From Druceiella hillmani (Eukaryota > Arthropoda > Insecta > Lepidoptera > Hepialidae), in NCBI GenBank assembly GCA_039881145.1, contig JAYKKI010000015.1, positions 27,679,501 to 27,743,500 of the forward strand: a stretch of DNA of 64,000 bases. Reading direction: 5' to 3'. Every line of letters begins with the position of its first letter. The stretch's first letter is position 1. The notes under the pieces were generated by a model. It was not told the DNA's origin. It saw only the letters and a list, made by a program, of their open reading frames with translations, and ran no database searches. The translations under genes and the position numbers were made by a program. Shown in pieces: positions 17,876 through 28,305 of this stretch.

Positions 17876-18050
17876 CACAATTAAATGAAACTACGTGATG
17901 TAGTATTATTTCTACTTTCTTTAAGTCCTTTATCACGACCAAGGTTTCGTTGTATTACAACATCTTCAGGTGGGCTGTTAGCAAAGATCACGTAGTTTCA
18001 TTTAATTGTGAATAATTAATTTCTACAAAATTAACGCCAAATATATTCAA
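17876..18050 (-). mobile_element. Penelope pLTR mini-copy A with foldback ends
   Basis: A solo fragment of the same terminal repeat that flanks the Penelope-like elements at 29-32 kb. A perfect 24-bp inverted repeat (17876-17899 and 17987-18010) encloses a complete hammerhead-ribozyme sequence on the minus strand. The right arm continues on the plus strand into CTACAAAATTAACGCCAAAT (18017-18036), which also follows the pLTR at 32.33 kb. So one pLTR piece is joined head-to-head to the tail of another, sharing only AT at the junction. No coding sequence is attached. Template switching or fold-back synthesis during target-primed reverse transcription would produce this, but that is inference. 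Confidence 0.8.
17928..17988 (-). ncRNA. Hammerhead ribozyme, copy A (type I)
   Basis: Read on the minus strand from 17988: stem I 5' strand (CUUU, internal loop, CAC), core CUGAAGA (complement of 17963-17969), stem II GUUGU-AAU-ACAAC (17949-17961), GAAA, then a short stem III ACC-UU-GGU, then C17 at 17937, then stem I 3' strand GUG-AU-AAAG. All invariant hammerhead core bases (CUGANGA, GAAA, UH at the cleavage site) are present. Predicted cleavage is between 17937 and 17936. Hammerhead motifs are known in Penelope-like pLTRs. Activity of this copy is inferred from the fold only; stem III is so short that a dimer may be the active form. Confidence 0.78.
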
Positions 18051-19599
18051 TATTACGTTAGTAACAAATAAACCGGCTACCTTTTCCAATTATTTCTGGA
18101 ATGTTATAGAAATTTCTCGAACATTTTTGGTAAGATTTGCCATAGGCGCAGCATTTCATCTTCTGTTTAGTTAGCAACAGAGGTATAGCGAGTAAATAAC
18201 AAACAAAATGTGGAAATTTCACGAAAGAAACTTAAGAGCGCTTGGATGCTTAAATTGCGTGCTTCGTGAATTTCGTATAGAGCGAAAGATTAAGAATACA
18301 AAACGCAATATATGCACAAGATGGGTGAAGGTCTACTCTCCTATGACATAGGTTATTATTGAGCCAAAAACTTAAAAAAGAAAATATTGATCGATCGTCA
18401 TCCTGCAAATAGTTTAGAAATTTTTTCTCATTAAGATTTTGAAATGACGACCCTAAAATTCAACTAAAATGTTGAGTCTCCATTTCATTACCATTTATAT
18501 AGCTTATAATAATGAAAAGGAGCACTGATGGCGATTCATTCAGTTTCTTATGAGTTTTTGTAAATGTTACGGAAAAGAGCGGGGGCGGGGTTGCGTGTAG
18601 GATGAGAAGAAGAAAGGAAAGGTAGGATGATTCTACGTAGAGTAATTTTTTTCCGTAACTCTTGCAGTTCAATAATGTCGCTTTCTATTCAAATAAAGAG
18701 TTTGCTACAACTGTACAACTTCTACATAAATATAAAAAAAAATTACACAATACAATACCAAAGGCATTACACTTAAGACATGTGGAAACCCTGACTCACT
18801 ATACATTGTTTTCATTTATAGTATTCTTACAATTCCAACAAGTAATGTTGAAGAACACATGTTTAATACTTTAGTGCATCTTCAAACCGTTCAATAAAAC
18901 TATAGTTTAAATGAGCCAGAACTAAATAATTGGGCTGACAAACTCTCGGTAGAGAATGAAAGTTTTATGTTGTTTACCACTTAATGCCAATCAATAAGTG
19001 CCTTCACTGGACAACCACAAATAAAATATAAACAAAAAATAATTTTGTCTTACGCTCACACTTTAATGAAATCGATAAGTAAGATGCTTCTTTTGACTTC
19101 TACTGAAGTTCGAATGAAACTTCTTGTAGTAAGTATCAATGTTAATTTTTTTTATAATGATCATAAAGTTAATTTTTTAGTATTTCAGAAAATAACAATG
19201 TCCAAAATTTCAAATAAAACTTCAAATTCCAACATATACTCCAACGCAATATTGCTTTAGGACTGAGTTAAAGGGAACATAAATCCGTTTAGTGTCTACG
19301 TTATTTCCAATGCAAAGTAGAATTAAGTAATTTTAGCAAGACAAATTTTGCAACTATGCCACCTTTTTAAATACACTACTAAATGGCTCACATCAATCTA
19401 TATAATTAAAAGAATTTTAAAGGAAATTACAATTTTATAAGGTATTAGAAGGATTTTTAAATACTTCTAATGTACACAAATTCAGCCATCATACATACAT
19501 CCAGACGAAACAAGTGTTTCAATATTCAATGCCAATACCATAAACCAGTTGGCAAACACGTAAAGCAAAAACTTACAAGAATTTTTGCCGACAACAAAG
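18051..19599. other. Non-coding stretch
   Basis: No gene supported. The G-rich patch at 18575-18620 is short and unexplained. Confidence 0.4.
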
Positions 19600-19765
19600 C
19601 GAGTGGAGCAAGGTAATCATACCTATCCTTTCCTCGCACATCGCCAGTAATAAAGTTGGTAGCAGCGTGCATTCAAGCGGCATAAGTCCGCGAGGTCTTC
19701 GTCGTAAGCGGGCTTTACAGTCGTGGCTTAGTGAGGTGCGAATGGGCGGGGGGACATGGCTGGAA
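19600..19765. other. GC-rich island
   Basis: CpG-containing block inside a 133-residue open frame on the minus strand (19573-19974). The translation has no domain I recognise, and the frame is open mainly because of the GC-rich segment. Candidate conserved non-coding element or exon. Confidence 0.27.
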
Positions 19766-22700
19766 AGAATGATCATTATGTATGTGAAAGTATTGTGTAA
19801 ACTCGAATCATAACTGGTTTTAAAAATACTATGTCTTTGGGATGGTAAAGTTGACGTTGACGTAAAGTCCCATCCAGTTGTGGGTTCACCATACATTTTA
19901 TATAATTTTCCGGACGTTTTCGATCTTTGAAAAAAGTGGTTTATCGAAATGCTTGCACTAATTGTTGTGGACATTAAAATTCCAAAAATGATACATTATG
20001 AGTAATAGGTAAAGATGGCTTTATATTACGTTGAATTGAGCTTCATTAAACAAAAGAATTAACTTCACTAATAAGGAAATTATTATCTGCAATAAAGTTG
20101 ACGCGATATGGAAATAAATAAATTCATTTAATTAATATGCAATTTTTCAAAGCAAATAAAATGTGTCAGTTTTATTAATTACGCAAATTAATTTAAGCAA
20201 ATTTGCCGCCAAAGTTTTGACCTACGTGATTTAATTGAAGAAAAATTGTATTGTTAGTCAATTTTGTCTTGAATTCTTTTATTTATAGTAAAACATTTAA
20301 CAAAGAATGTTTTTTGGCTCTTTTATTGTGATGACTTTTGTGAAGCCTGCTTATGTTTTACATTATATACTTCAATTTAATTTTTTTGCCTCACGGTCGC
20401 GTTAAGGACCATTCGCTATTTGCTTTGCAAGATTTCAGAATAAACAAATTAACATGTTGGAGTGATTACCTTCTATTGGAAAAATCTAGATTGCGATAAT
20501 TTTTTTGTTAATTTCTAAACTGTGAAGCAAAATATGCACGTATTTAAAAAAATAAAATGATAAGACACTAGATATTAATAAACAGAAGAAACATTGAAAA
20601 TTGTAAAAAGCAACAGAGAAAAATCCGACTTACGTACATAACGAAAATGCAGAGGACAACTGAAAACACTTTGAAAATATTATTATAAGTTGTGCAAAGG
20701 AAAAAATTTCAGAGGGTCAGAAAAATTATCAAAATTAATAGTACGGTTTTGAAAAAAATTAATGATTCATAAGTAATATATTATAAAGGCTGAGGAGAAG
20801 TGAAATGGATTAAGGTATAAATGAATGGAAATGTTTCAGAAGAAAAATGGCTAAATAAAGAAAAATAGTATGAAGAAATAGAAAAACTAAAATATCACAA
20901 AGAAGCGAGGATATTATACCAAATGGTTAATAATGTGATATATATGGTATTGAGACCGAGATCTAAATGTTTGTACACGTTGTGAATATTTTATTTACAC
21001 ACAAATTATACTTTAAAAGCTGTCTTTTAAATTTTATTTATAAATTTTCTCTCATTTTCTATACCATCAACTGTTGGAATGTATTGTCTAAGATCGTTGG
21101 AAATAATCGATGGGGTTTCAAGGAAGGAAACTCAAAAGTAGGCCAGACTGACACTGTAAAGCAAATTTTTGAAAAGACTAGAGAACATATTGCTGATACT
21201 AACCATTATTTTATTCATTTTAAAATAGGATATGGTAGTATACATTAAGAAAAAATTAGTAAAATAATACAGGAACTTGGGTTTCAAAGAAATTTTCAAG
21301 GTAGTCTTAGTTCATAAAAAAGACAAAAGAATTAAATGCAAAAAAAAATAAAATTTTTGCTTTATGGAGAGAGAAAGATACTTTTTAATGTATCATATTT
21401 CACACTTGGAAACCGTATTTTTAACAGATGTATACAAATTTTAATCTATACTGCATGATAAGGTAAAAATAAACAAGCAGTTGTGTGTGAGGTGTTTGTT
21501 TCATTTAAGGCTGCCATCGAAGAAAATGGTGCGCAATGAAAGAAGATCAAACTACAATTATGATGATATAAAAAAATATAATGTTCAAAGTTCAATCAGC
21601 ATCTTGGTATAATTATTGTAACTGTGATATTTATCTTGAAATTTAAAATTGACAGAAAACACCAGTGCATTCGCAAAAGTTAATTCAGATCTGAACTATG
21701 AGTACAAATACGAAGACTAATCTCTATGTAACTACTTAGGCTCTATGGCAGTGAATGATACCCACTTAGCAAACCCGAAGGAATAATCTACTAATTTTTC
21801 AAAGAATAATATTATTTCAATTATTTAGTAGAGGAAATGAAAATGGTTTTTTCAAGGATCCGTTATAACTATAAATTATACGAATTGTTTATAAGTCATA
21901 ATTTTATCAAATAATTAACCCTATCGAGTTTTACCATGATTGAGTTTTTTCTTTATTTTTAACATGATTAAGTTACCTTGTCATTGAAGTGATTTAAAAG
22001 TTCATTAATATTCATATGGATATCCAATCGTCGATATTCGACGTTTTCTGGATACAGAAATGAAGATTTTCCTTTAAATAAGTACTCTTCTGAGTGTATA
22101 TTTTTGCTAATAATATTGCAGTGAAGTGGAAAAATAAAGAGTCTGATGCTTGAAATCTATTACATGTCATATGAAATATGTTTGGGTAAATAATTCCGGA
22201 CCGTAGGTTGAGTTTCTCGTCAGTGGCATGATTTAACACAAGTCACTGACGTTGGCATCTAACGACTGTCAATATTCTCATTTGAAAAAACTCTCTTTAT
22301 TCTGTCACCCGCCACTACTGAATAAAATATTCGTAGATAAATTAAGGGTAGTAAGACATTAAGAGTGTCAAAAAATCTATAAACAATTTATAAATGTCGA
22401 ACGTGTTTTAGAGACCTAAATTATAAAATTTTTTTACGTCTTGGGTGAATACAGAATAAATCAAAAATCAAAATGATTCCAGTTTTTCCATTACTTTCTT
22501 GGTTTATTGGTTTTCCTCATTACTTAACATATTAATCATTATTATTTAAAAATACGTCCTTACGTATTTAATTTGTCTTTGCCCTTATTATTTTATTACT
22601 ATTTCAGTTATTACCAACAACTGAACTATAAGATAGGTCACATGGTTTACACATTGTTTCTATTGGTTACTGCCTCCTTACAAAAATAATTCGCACATCT

Positions 22701-23094
22701 GGAAAAGCACTTTTGAAATATGGTTATGATGACGCCAGCATGTTGAAAAATATGTCAATAGACCTAGCTATCAACTAGCTTTCTGGTAAAACGCGAATAA
22801 ATTATTATTCCAGTTTGTCCTTCCTTACCATAATTTCCTACCACAAATTTTAAAAAAAGTACTTTATCAGTACAAAAACGATGTATTCAGGAAAACAAAA
22901 CAATTTTGATTAAGAAATGTAAAAGTGATTTTTTTAAATTTATAAAATTTCTGGAAAGTTTATGTTATGTGCATCTCGATTATATATAATATCAGGAACA
23001 TTAAATATAATCAATATTCGTAATATTATGTTTTATGTTAATTTAAAAAATTGGCATTACTTTTACTTTTTTGTAAAATTTCATCTGTTTCGGC
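19766..23094. other. AT-rich non-coding stretch
   Basis: No supported gene or repeat. The small frames at 20967-21248 and 22012-22239 show no domain. Confidence 0.4.
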
Positions 23095-23229
23095 GAGAAT
23101 GAAAATCCACGATTAAATGAAACTACGTGATGTAGTCTTATTACTTTCTTTAAGTTCTTTACCACGACCTAGGTTTCGTTGTATTACAACATCTTCAGGT
23201 GGGCTATTAGCAAAGATGAGAATGAAAAT
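23095..23229 (-). mobile_element. Penelope pLTR mini-insertion B with 12-bp target duplication
   Basis: A 111-bp insertion (23107-23217) is flanked by the perfect direct repeat GAGAATGAAAAT at 23095-23106 and 23218-23229. The insert is the pLTR-type sequence seen at 17.9, 29.1, 31.3 and 32.2 kb and contains one complete hammerhead ribozyme on the minus strand. On that strand it starts ATCTTTGC, the first base of ribozyme stem I, and ends shortly after the TTTCATTTAAT tail. It has no coding capacity, so it must have been mobilised in trans, presumably by a Penelope-like reverse transcriptase. The duplication shows a genuine integration event. Confidence 0.85.
23157..23217 (-). ncRNA. Hammerhead ribozyme, copy B (best preserved)
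   Basis: Minus strand from 23217: CUUU, loop GCUAAUAGC, CCAC (stem I 5'), core CUGAAGA (complement of 23192-23198), stem II GUUGU-AAU-ACAAC (23178-23190), GAAA (complement of 23174-23177), stem III ACC-UA-GGU, C17 at 23166, then GUGG-U-AAAG (stem I 3'). Stem I pairs CCAC with GUGG and, beyond an internal loop, CUUU with AAAG. That arrangement would allow the usual loop contact with loop II. All core positions fit the hammerhead consensus. Predicted cleavage is between 23166 and 23165. The palindrome ACCUAGGU in stem III could pair between two RNAs, favouring a dimeric ribozyme. Confidence 0.83.
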
Positions 23230-23892
23230 ATTAAAAGTTAAATAAAACAAAAAGAGTCAAATTTCTGATAATAATGTTATCTCCAAAGTTTTAGATAAAT
23301 TTTGATGTGTAATATAATATTCCCGGTATATAATTCATTAATATTAATTGTATTAATAATTATTCGGAATTATCCGCACCTATTAGAAATTTAACAGACG
23401 GTATCTAAAATGGCGACTTAATATAAAGAGCAGTTATGGGCATTGATAAATTTAATTCGAAAGTTATTTAAACTTTTTTTCATTGCAGAAGCAACAAAGT
23501 TAAACTAGTGGTAAACAACGTTAACAACGACGAAGCTATTTATAATCGGCGTCTATACATCTGGATATTATATACTGTTTAGTGTACTTACCATATTTTA
23601 GTTAGCTTCCATTGAAAGAGTTGTAATATGTAAATTAGCGATAACAGTAGGAAAAAGAATTAACAACACAAGATAGAGTTTTAAGTAATTAAATGAATAT
23701 TACCTTTTTAGGTAATTTTTCAATGGCTACGATGTTATGACGTAAAGTAAAATACTCGTTAGCTGTTGTAATAGGTAGAATTTTTTCAGAAAATTAAAGG
23801 TTTAATCATTCTTAATATTACAAAATACGTAATCAAAATCACCTTGGTACCTGTTGAAGAGATCTATTCACTGACTTCAGATGAAAATTTAA
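23230..23892. other. Non-coding stretch
   Basis: Nothing supported. Confidence 0.4.
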
Positions 23893-23943
23893 ATAGCTTT
23901 TATTGTTTATAATAAGATACTTATTATAAACAATAAAAGCTAT
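23893..23943. repeat. Perfect 24-bp inverted repeat, 3-bp spacer
   Basis: Arms 23893-23916 and 23920-23943 are exact complements around ATA. It would form a 24-bp hairpin or cruciform. It is AT-rich with no loop, so not microRNA-like. Confidence 0.95.
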
Positions 23944-25652
23944 AGATTATCTCCACACACGTTTGCTCTGTTCCATTTTGGGGCAAAGTCGAAAACAAAC
24001 CTTGTAATTAAGAGTATTTTCGTACAAGTTCCTGCCTTTATTCAAAATATTAATTGGTTACGTTGACAATAAATGAGTGCTGAGTTTTAAGTCGTTTTTG
24101 TCACCCACGTTTATGCGACTCTTCGAACACACCCACTATTTCATTTACCAACATCCGATCGTGATCCTCAACAACTCGCTCATTGAATTTACTTAACTCG
24201 GTATTAGACATTGTCTCACTTCGTCATGTTTTGCTGTTCGATACACGACTCTACATTCCAATCTAGATTGTCGTGTGCTAGTTTGGTTGAAAACCGCCGA
24301 TTATTTTTAATTTTATTTATGTTCATTATATTTCTTTATGATTTTTGCTTCCGTTTATTTTCTATATTTTTTTTGCTGCCAGTTGAATTACTTAGAAATA
24401 ATCAGCAAAAATTAAATGAAATAACCTCAATCCAAAAGTTCGTCACGTCAAATTACGCGGAGAATATATTATTATCCTTTTCCTCAACTACTTCTGTATT
24501 TACAGGAATTCGCCTAAGTGCAATTATATTGAGCATATTAATAATATAGGAAAGCAACCATAGATACTAAATTAAAATCCATCAAAGGGATAAAAGAACT
24601 GTGGTTAATTATATTTTCAGTGATATTTGTTATTTACGGTACTTCTTTCTGAGTGAATTTAAACTATTTTTCTATTATATTTGAACGTTACACCGAAATG
24701 ATGCATTCCAGGGAAGCTAAGCCGATATCTTGTCTGAAATTCAAATTTAACAAAACTTTCAAATGTACACCACCCGCCCATGCGACCACCCGCACCCATG
24801 CTACTGCCCTCAACGATTAGGTTAGTTATGGGCGAAACTCCTTTGAGATTATACTCAGCGACTATAATCGGTGTAAACTGAGATCTTGGGCTCTACCAGC
24901 TCGCGGTATTTGTTTCACCGTTTGCATGAAGAGTAGGGTTGATATACAGGAAAACAATTTAAATGTTTCAGATTTGTTTGGTAGGTTTTCTTTTGAAAAA
25001 TATGTTTTTATTTCTAGGATTGCGTGATCGAGATGGAATAGTATTGGAAGTAGAATAAATGAAACAAATTTGGGAGTTCACATTATTTTGGTTTCAAAGT
25101 TATCCTTGTGGGTTTGTGTATGAAAATTTGACAAACCTGATTTCACCATATATAACTAATTTGTAAATAACAATTATAAACTAGCTCCTATATGTATGAT
25201 ATCTATATGTATATAGCGATTAGCGTGTTTATGCTACTGCAATCACTGTGATTTAACTTAGTAGCAGAAATATATGTTACCAAAGTCAACCAAATTATTA
25301 AAAAAAATTATTTTGGGGTCAAATTTCTTTGAATTTAACAAACAAAATGGTACGATGAATAACCAAATAGGACTTTTGGTATATTTTGGGCCTATGTATG
25401 AATTAATCGATATATTTATTACTAAGTTACGTCTTCAAAATTCTTCTAGATAAAGCTGCATATTTTAGTAAAAATATGTTTGATATTGTTCTATGAAGTA
25501 TATTGCTTGGGTTAACATACCTAGCAGCTGATGATAGCCTATGATGTAATATTTTGAATATTTGAGTCTCAAAACATATAATACTAGTTGTGTCAGCGAT
25601 TTCGGTCGCAATTATTAAATTCGCATGTCTTCTTATTGAGTGCATCGAGTTC
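23944..25652. other. Non-coding stretch with two GC-richer patches
   Basis: Patches at about 24100-24205 and 24768-24925 are richer in G+C (CACCCGC-type motifs) than the flanks. The 112-residue hydrophobic frame at 24211-24549 follows the first patch. It is AT-rich, lacks a domain, and its hydrophobicity reflects T-rich codons. Confidence 0.3.
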
Positions 25653-25757
25653 GATAAAATAAAAACTAGCAACAAATAAAATAAAAACTAGCAACAAATA
25701 AAATAAAAACTAGCAACAAATAAAATAAAAACCAGCAACAAATAAAATAAAAACTGA
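25653..25757. repeat. 22-bp minisatellite, about 4.8 units
   Basis: Unit AAATAAAATAAAAACTAGC plus AAC, with phase marks at 25666, 25688, 25710, 25732 and 25754. Units are almost identical, the last ones drifting (CTAGC to CCAGC to CTGAC). Confidence 0.96.
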
Positions 25758-25873
25758 CAAAAATTCTATAAATTATATTTTTGTGTTCTGTTAGTTTTGT
25801 TAGTAACCATTAATCATTTTTTGTCAGCATCTTCAATGTGTAGATACGCGAATTCTGCAGTTTGTCACATGTA

Positions 25874-26480
25874 TGTTGGGTTGGGTTGGGTTACTTTGGG
25901 TTAAGTTGGGCAGGGTTGAGTTATCTTGGGTTGAGATATTTGATTGTTGGGTTGGAATATGTCAGTTTATGTTTAAATTATGTAGACTTTTGTTGAGTTG
26001 GGTTGGGTTTTGTTGAATTGGGTTGGGTTATGTTGGGTATTTTTGGGTTACATTAGGTTATGTCGGGTTGGGTTAGTTTATACTGGGATGGGTTGGGTTA
26101 AGTTATGTTGTGGTATATTGTGTTGGGCTGAGATATATTGGGTTGGGTTATGTTAGTCTGGTTATGTTGGGTTTTTTTCAGTTAAGTTGGGTTATTTTGT
26201 ATGGACTAAATTTGGTGACACTTGGTCATGTTGGATTATATCAAGTTATGTTGGGCTAGGTTATATTAAGGTGGGTTAGGTTGGATTATGTTGCGTTGGA
26301 TTATTTTAGGTTTTATTGGAATATGTTGAGCTATGTTGGGTCGTATTGCTATTGGGTTATATAGCGTTACGCTAGATTTTGGGTTGGGTTGGTTTATATT
26401 GGGTTTCGTCATGTTATGTTGGGTTGAGTAATGCTGGATTGGATTGGGTTATATTGGGTCTAGCCGGCTTATGTTCAGCT
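25874..26480 (+). repeat. Degenerate TTGGG/TTGGGTTATG satellite-like array
   Basis: About 600 bp dominated by TTGGG, TTGGGTTA, ATGTTGGG and variants, with strong G/T strand asymmetry. The start (25878-25900) has four GGG runs spaced 2, 2 and 7 bases, a canonical G-quadruplex pattern. Insect telomeres are usually TTAGG repeats; here TTGGG predominates and the array is far too irregular to be a telomere. Likely an old expanded simple repeat. Confidence 0.85.
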
Positions 26481-26648
26481 TGCGTTTTATTATATTATGT
26501 ATGTTTCATGCGTCTGCTCGCTTTGAAATTACTTACTTAAAGGTGTGTGTCTGCCGCCCACTCCACATTTCATTTCTGGTTACACACATTTCGCCATATT
26601 GTATGCCCGGGAAAATTTAATTGCACCATTTAAAATATGCATGATGCC

Positions 26649-26776
26649 TTTTATTGATTAGTACAACAACTTTTTGATTTTATTGATTAGTACAACAACA
26701 TCAATAGAGAAGTGCCTAGCTGAATTTTTATTGATGATTCAGCTAGGCATTTCTCTATTGATGTTGTTGTACTAAT
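26649..26776. repeat. 40-bp-arm inverted repeat with a duplicated edge
   Basis: Arms at 26686-26725 and 26737-26776 are complementary with one mismatch and an 11-bp spacer. The first 20 bases of the left arm region (TTATTGATTAGTACAACAAC) also occur just upstream at about 26651-26670. It could be a foldback element or a snap-back replication product. The stem is long and near perfect, but no known microRNA sequence is present. Confidence 0.9.
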
Positions 26777-26904
26777 GCGATAAATTTTAAAAACTATATT
26801 TTTGTGTTCCATTATTTTCCCTAACTCATTTTTAGTAAATAATTTCAATGTACAGACGCTACAATTTTATCGTTTTATTATATCTACAGATTTCTTATAA
26901 GACA

Positions 26905-27976
26905 TTAAGTTGGCTAGTAAGTTTTTAGTCACAACTTTGGAACTTTTCTATAAAGATCCTCGAAACTTCTAGTAGCTTTTACTTTAGGGTATAAATAGGC
27001 CAAAGTACAGTCAGGGCCGAAGCTTTAAGTGAATTACATAAAAGATAATGGATTTAAATTGATATCAAATGCGAATTCTATTATTTTACAAATTTCGTCT
27101 GGGTCACGATGCAAATAATATAGACGTCAGGACTACGATTTTGAGGACGAACCCCGTACTGGACGATCTTCGACTGACGACTCGTCAATTGGCAGATGAG
27201 CTACATTGCATTTATGGCACCATAGAAACATATTTGCACGAATTGGGAAAAGTTTCAAAGTACGGTGTGTGGATACCCCACAAATCATCATATCACCTTA
27301 AGTGCAGAGCTGATACTTGCCAACAGTTATTGACATTGAAATGTAACTTCGACTGGCTGAATCAGTTAGTAACTGGCGATGCGAAGTGGGTTACATACGT
27401 TAACCATATACGCAAACGTCAATGGCTGGAAAACAGGAGTTTCCAAACGGGAAATAAGTGCAAAAAAGGTGACTCTCAGCTGCTGGTGTAATATCAGGGG
27501 CTTTTATTCATTGGGAGTTGCTTCCAGAGGAATTTACAATTAATGCAGATATTTAATATGAAAAATTGGAGGGATTAGCTAACAAGCTGAGTAGTCAACA
27601 AGATCGAGTTTATTTTCTGCATGAAAATGCTAGACCACATGTTACAAAATGTACTCGTGATCAATTAGAGGAGCCTGGCTGGGATCGGATCTACTTACTC
27701 ATCCACCATATTCACTGAACATAGCACCCTCTGATTACCATTTATTCAGGGATCTAAGTAATCATTTACGTGAAAAAAATTCAACGTTAAAGAAGATCTC
27801 CAAAACCACCTCGCACAGTTTTTTGAATCAAATTCACCGGAATTTTACTAGAAAGGCATATGGTCACTGATAACTAGATGACGACAAGTAGTAGATAATA
27901 ATAGTGAATACTTAAATTAAATTTAGTGAAACATATAAATTTTTTAATAAAAATTGTTTACAGCAACTCGGGGTTA
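26905..27976 (+). mobile_element. Dead mariner element (relic B)
   Basis: Mariner-family DNA transposon. The left end starts TTAAGTTGGCTAGTAAGT, close to common mariner terminal repeats. A poor candidate for the right end is at about 27953-27976. Element ends are tentative; the transposase inside is clear and on the plus strand. Length, about 1.07 kb, is shorter than the usual 1.3 kb, in line with an internal deletion in the N-terminal half. Confidence 0.75.
27053..27870 (+). pseudogene. Mariner transposase pseudogene (relic B)
   Basis: The N-terminus MRILLFYKFRLGHDA (27069) leads into a deletion that removed most of the helix-turn-helix region. Then QDYDFEDEPRTGRSS (about 27128-27172) lies in another frame. 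From QLADELHC the first frame resumes with HELGKVSKYGVWIPH (57-71 of the 140-residue frame) and VTGDAKWV, whose Asp (27378-27380) is the first catalytic residue. The second catalytic site reads HENARPH (27620-27640), with Glu where the family has Asp. The third, APSDYHLF (27726-27749), keeps its Asp. The C-terminal KEDLQNHLAQFFESNSPEFY is readable near 27790-27850. Frameshifts and stops between blocks make it inactive. The type is a different mariner lineage from the relic at 13.3 kb. Confidence 0.9.
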
Positions 27977-28305
27977 AAAATGTATTCCAGTAGCCGGTTC
28001 CGCAAATATTAATTATATGTTCAATTATACTTTCCCAGTTATCATTCATAAATTTGTACGTGCAGCACTTAATGTACAAGTTGAAATTGGCAAATTTGGT
28101 CAAACTTTTTCTTATTTTACAATCCATATTAAGAGATAACCTCTTAGTGTAATTAGGGTTAATTTCAGGATAAACAAAAATTCTTTTGCTTTATTGAATT
28201 TACGCATGTAAACGAAGATAATCCACAGCTGAAATTTTAACTCCAGCTCGAATTTTAATTCCAAAAAAATTTGTTAGTGCTAACGATTTTTTATATCATC
28301 GCCAT
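27977..28305. other. Non-coding spacer
   Basis: AT-rich spacer between the mariner relic and the LINE fragment. No feature seen. Confidence 0.4.

Noticed and set aside
19573..19974. 133-residue minus-strand frame
   Set aside because: No domain and no splice or promoter support; length mainly due to the GC-rich island it spans.
24211..24549. 112-residue hydrophobic plus-strand frame
   Set aside because: Looks like membrane segments only because T-rich codons give Phe, Leu and Ile; no family similarity.
25874..26480. True telomere repeat
   Set aside because: Units are irregular, TTGGG rather than TTAGG, and the tract is internal and flanked by ordinary DNA.
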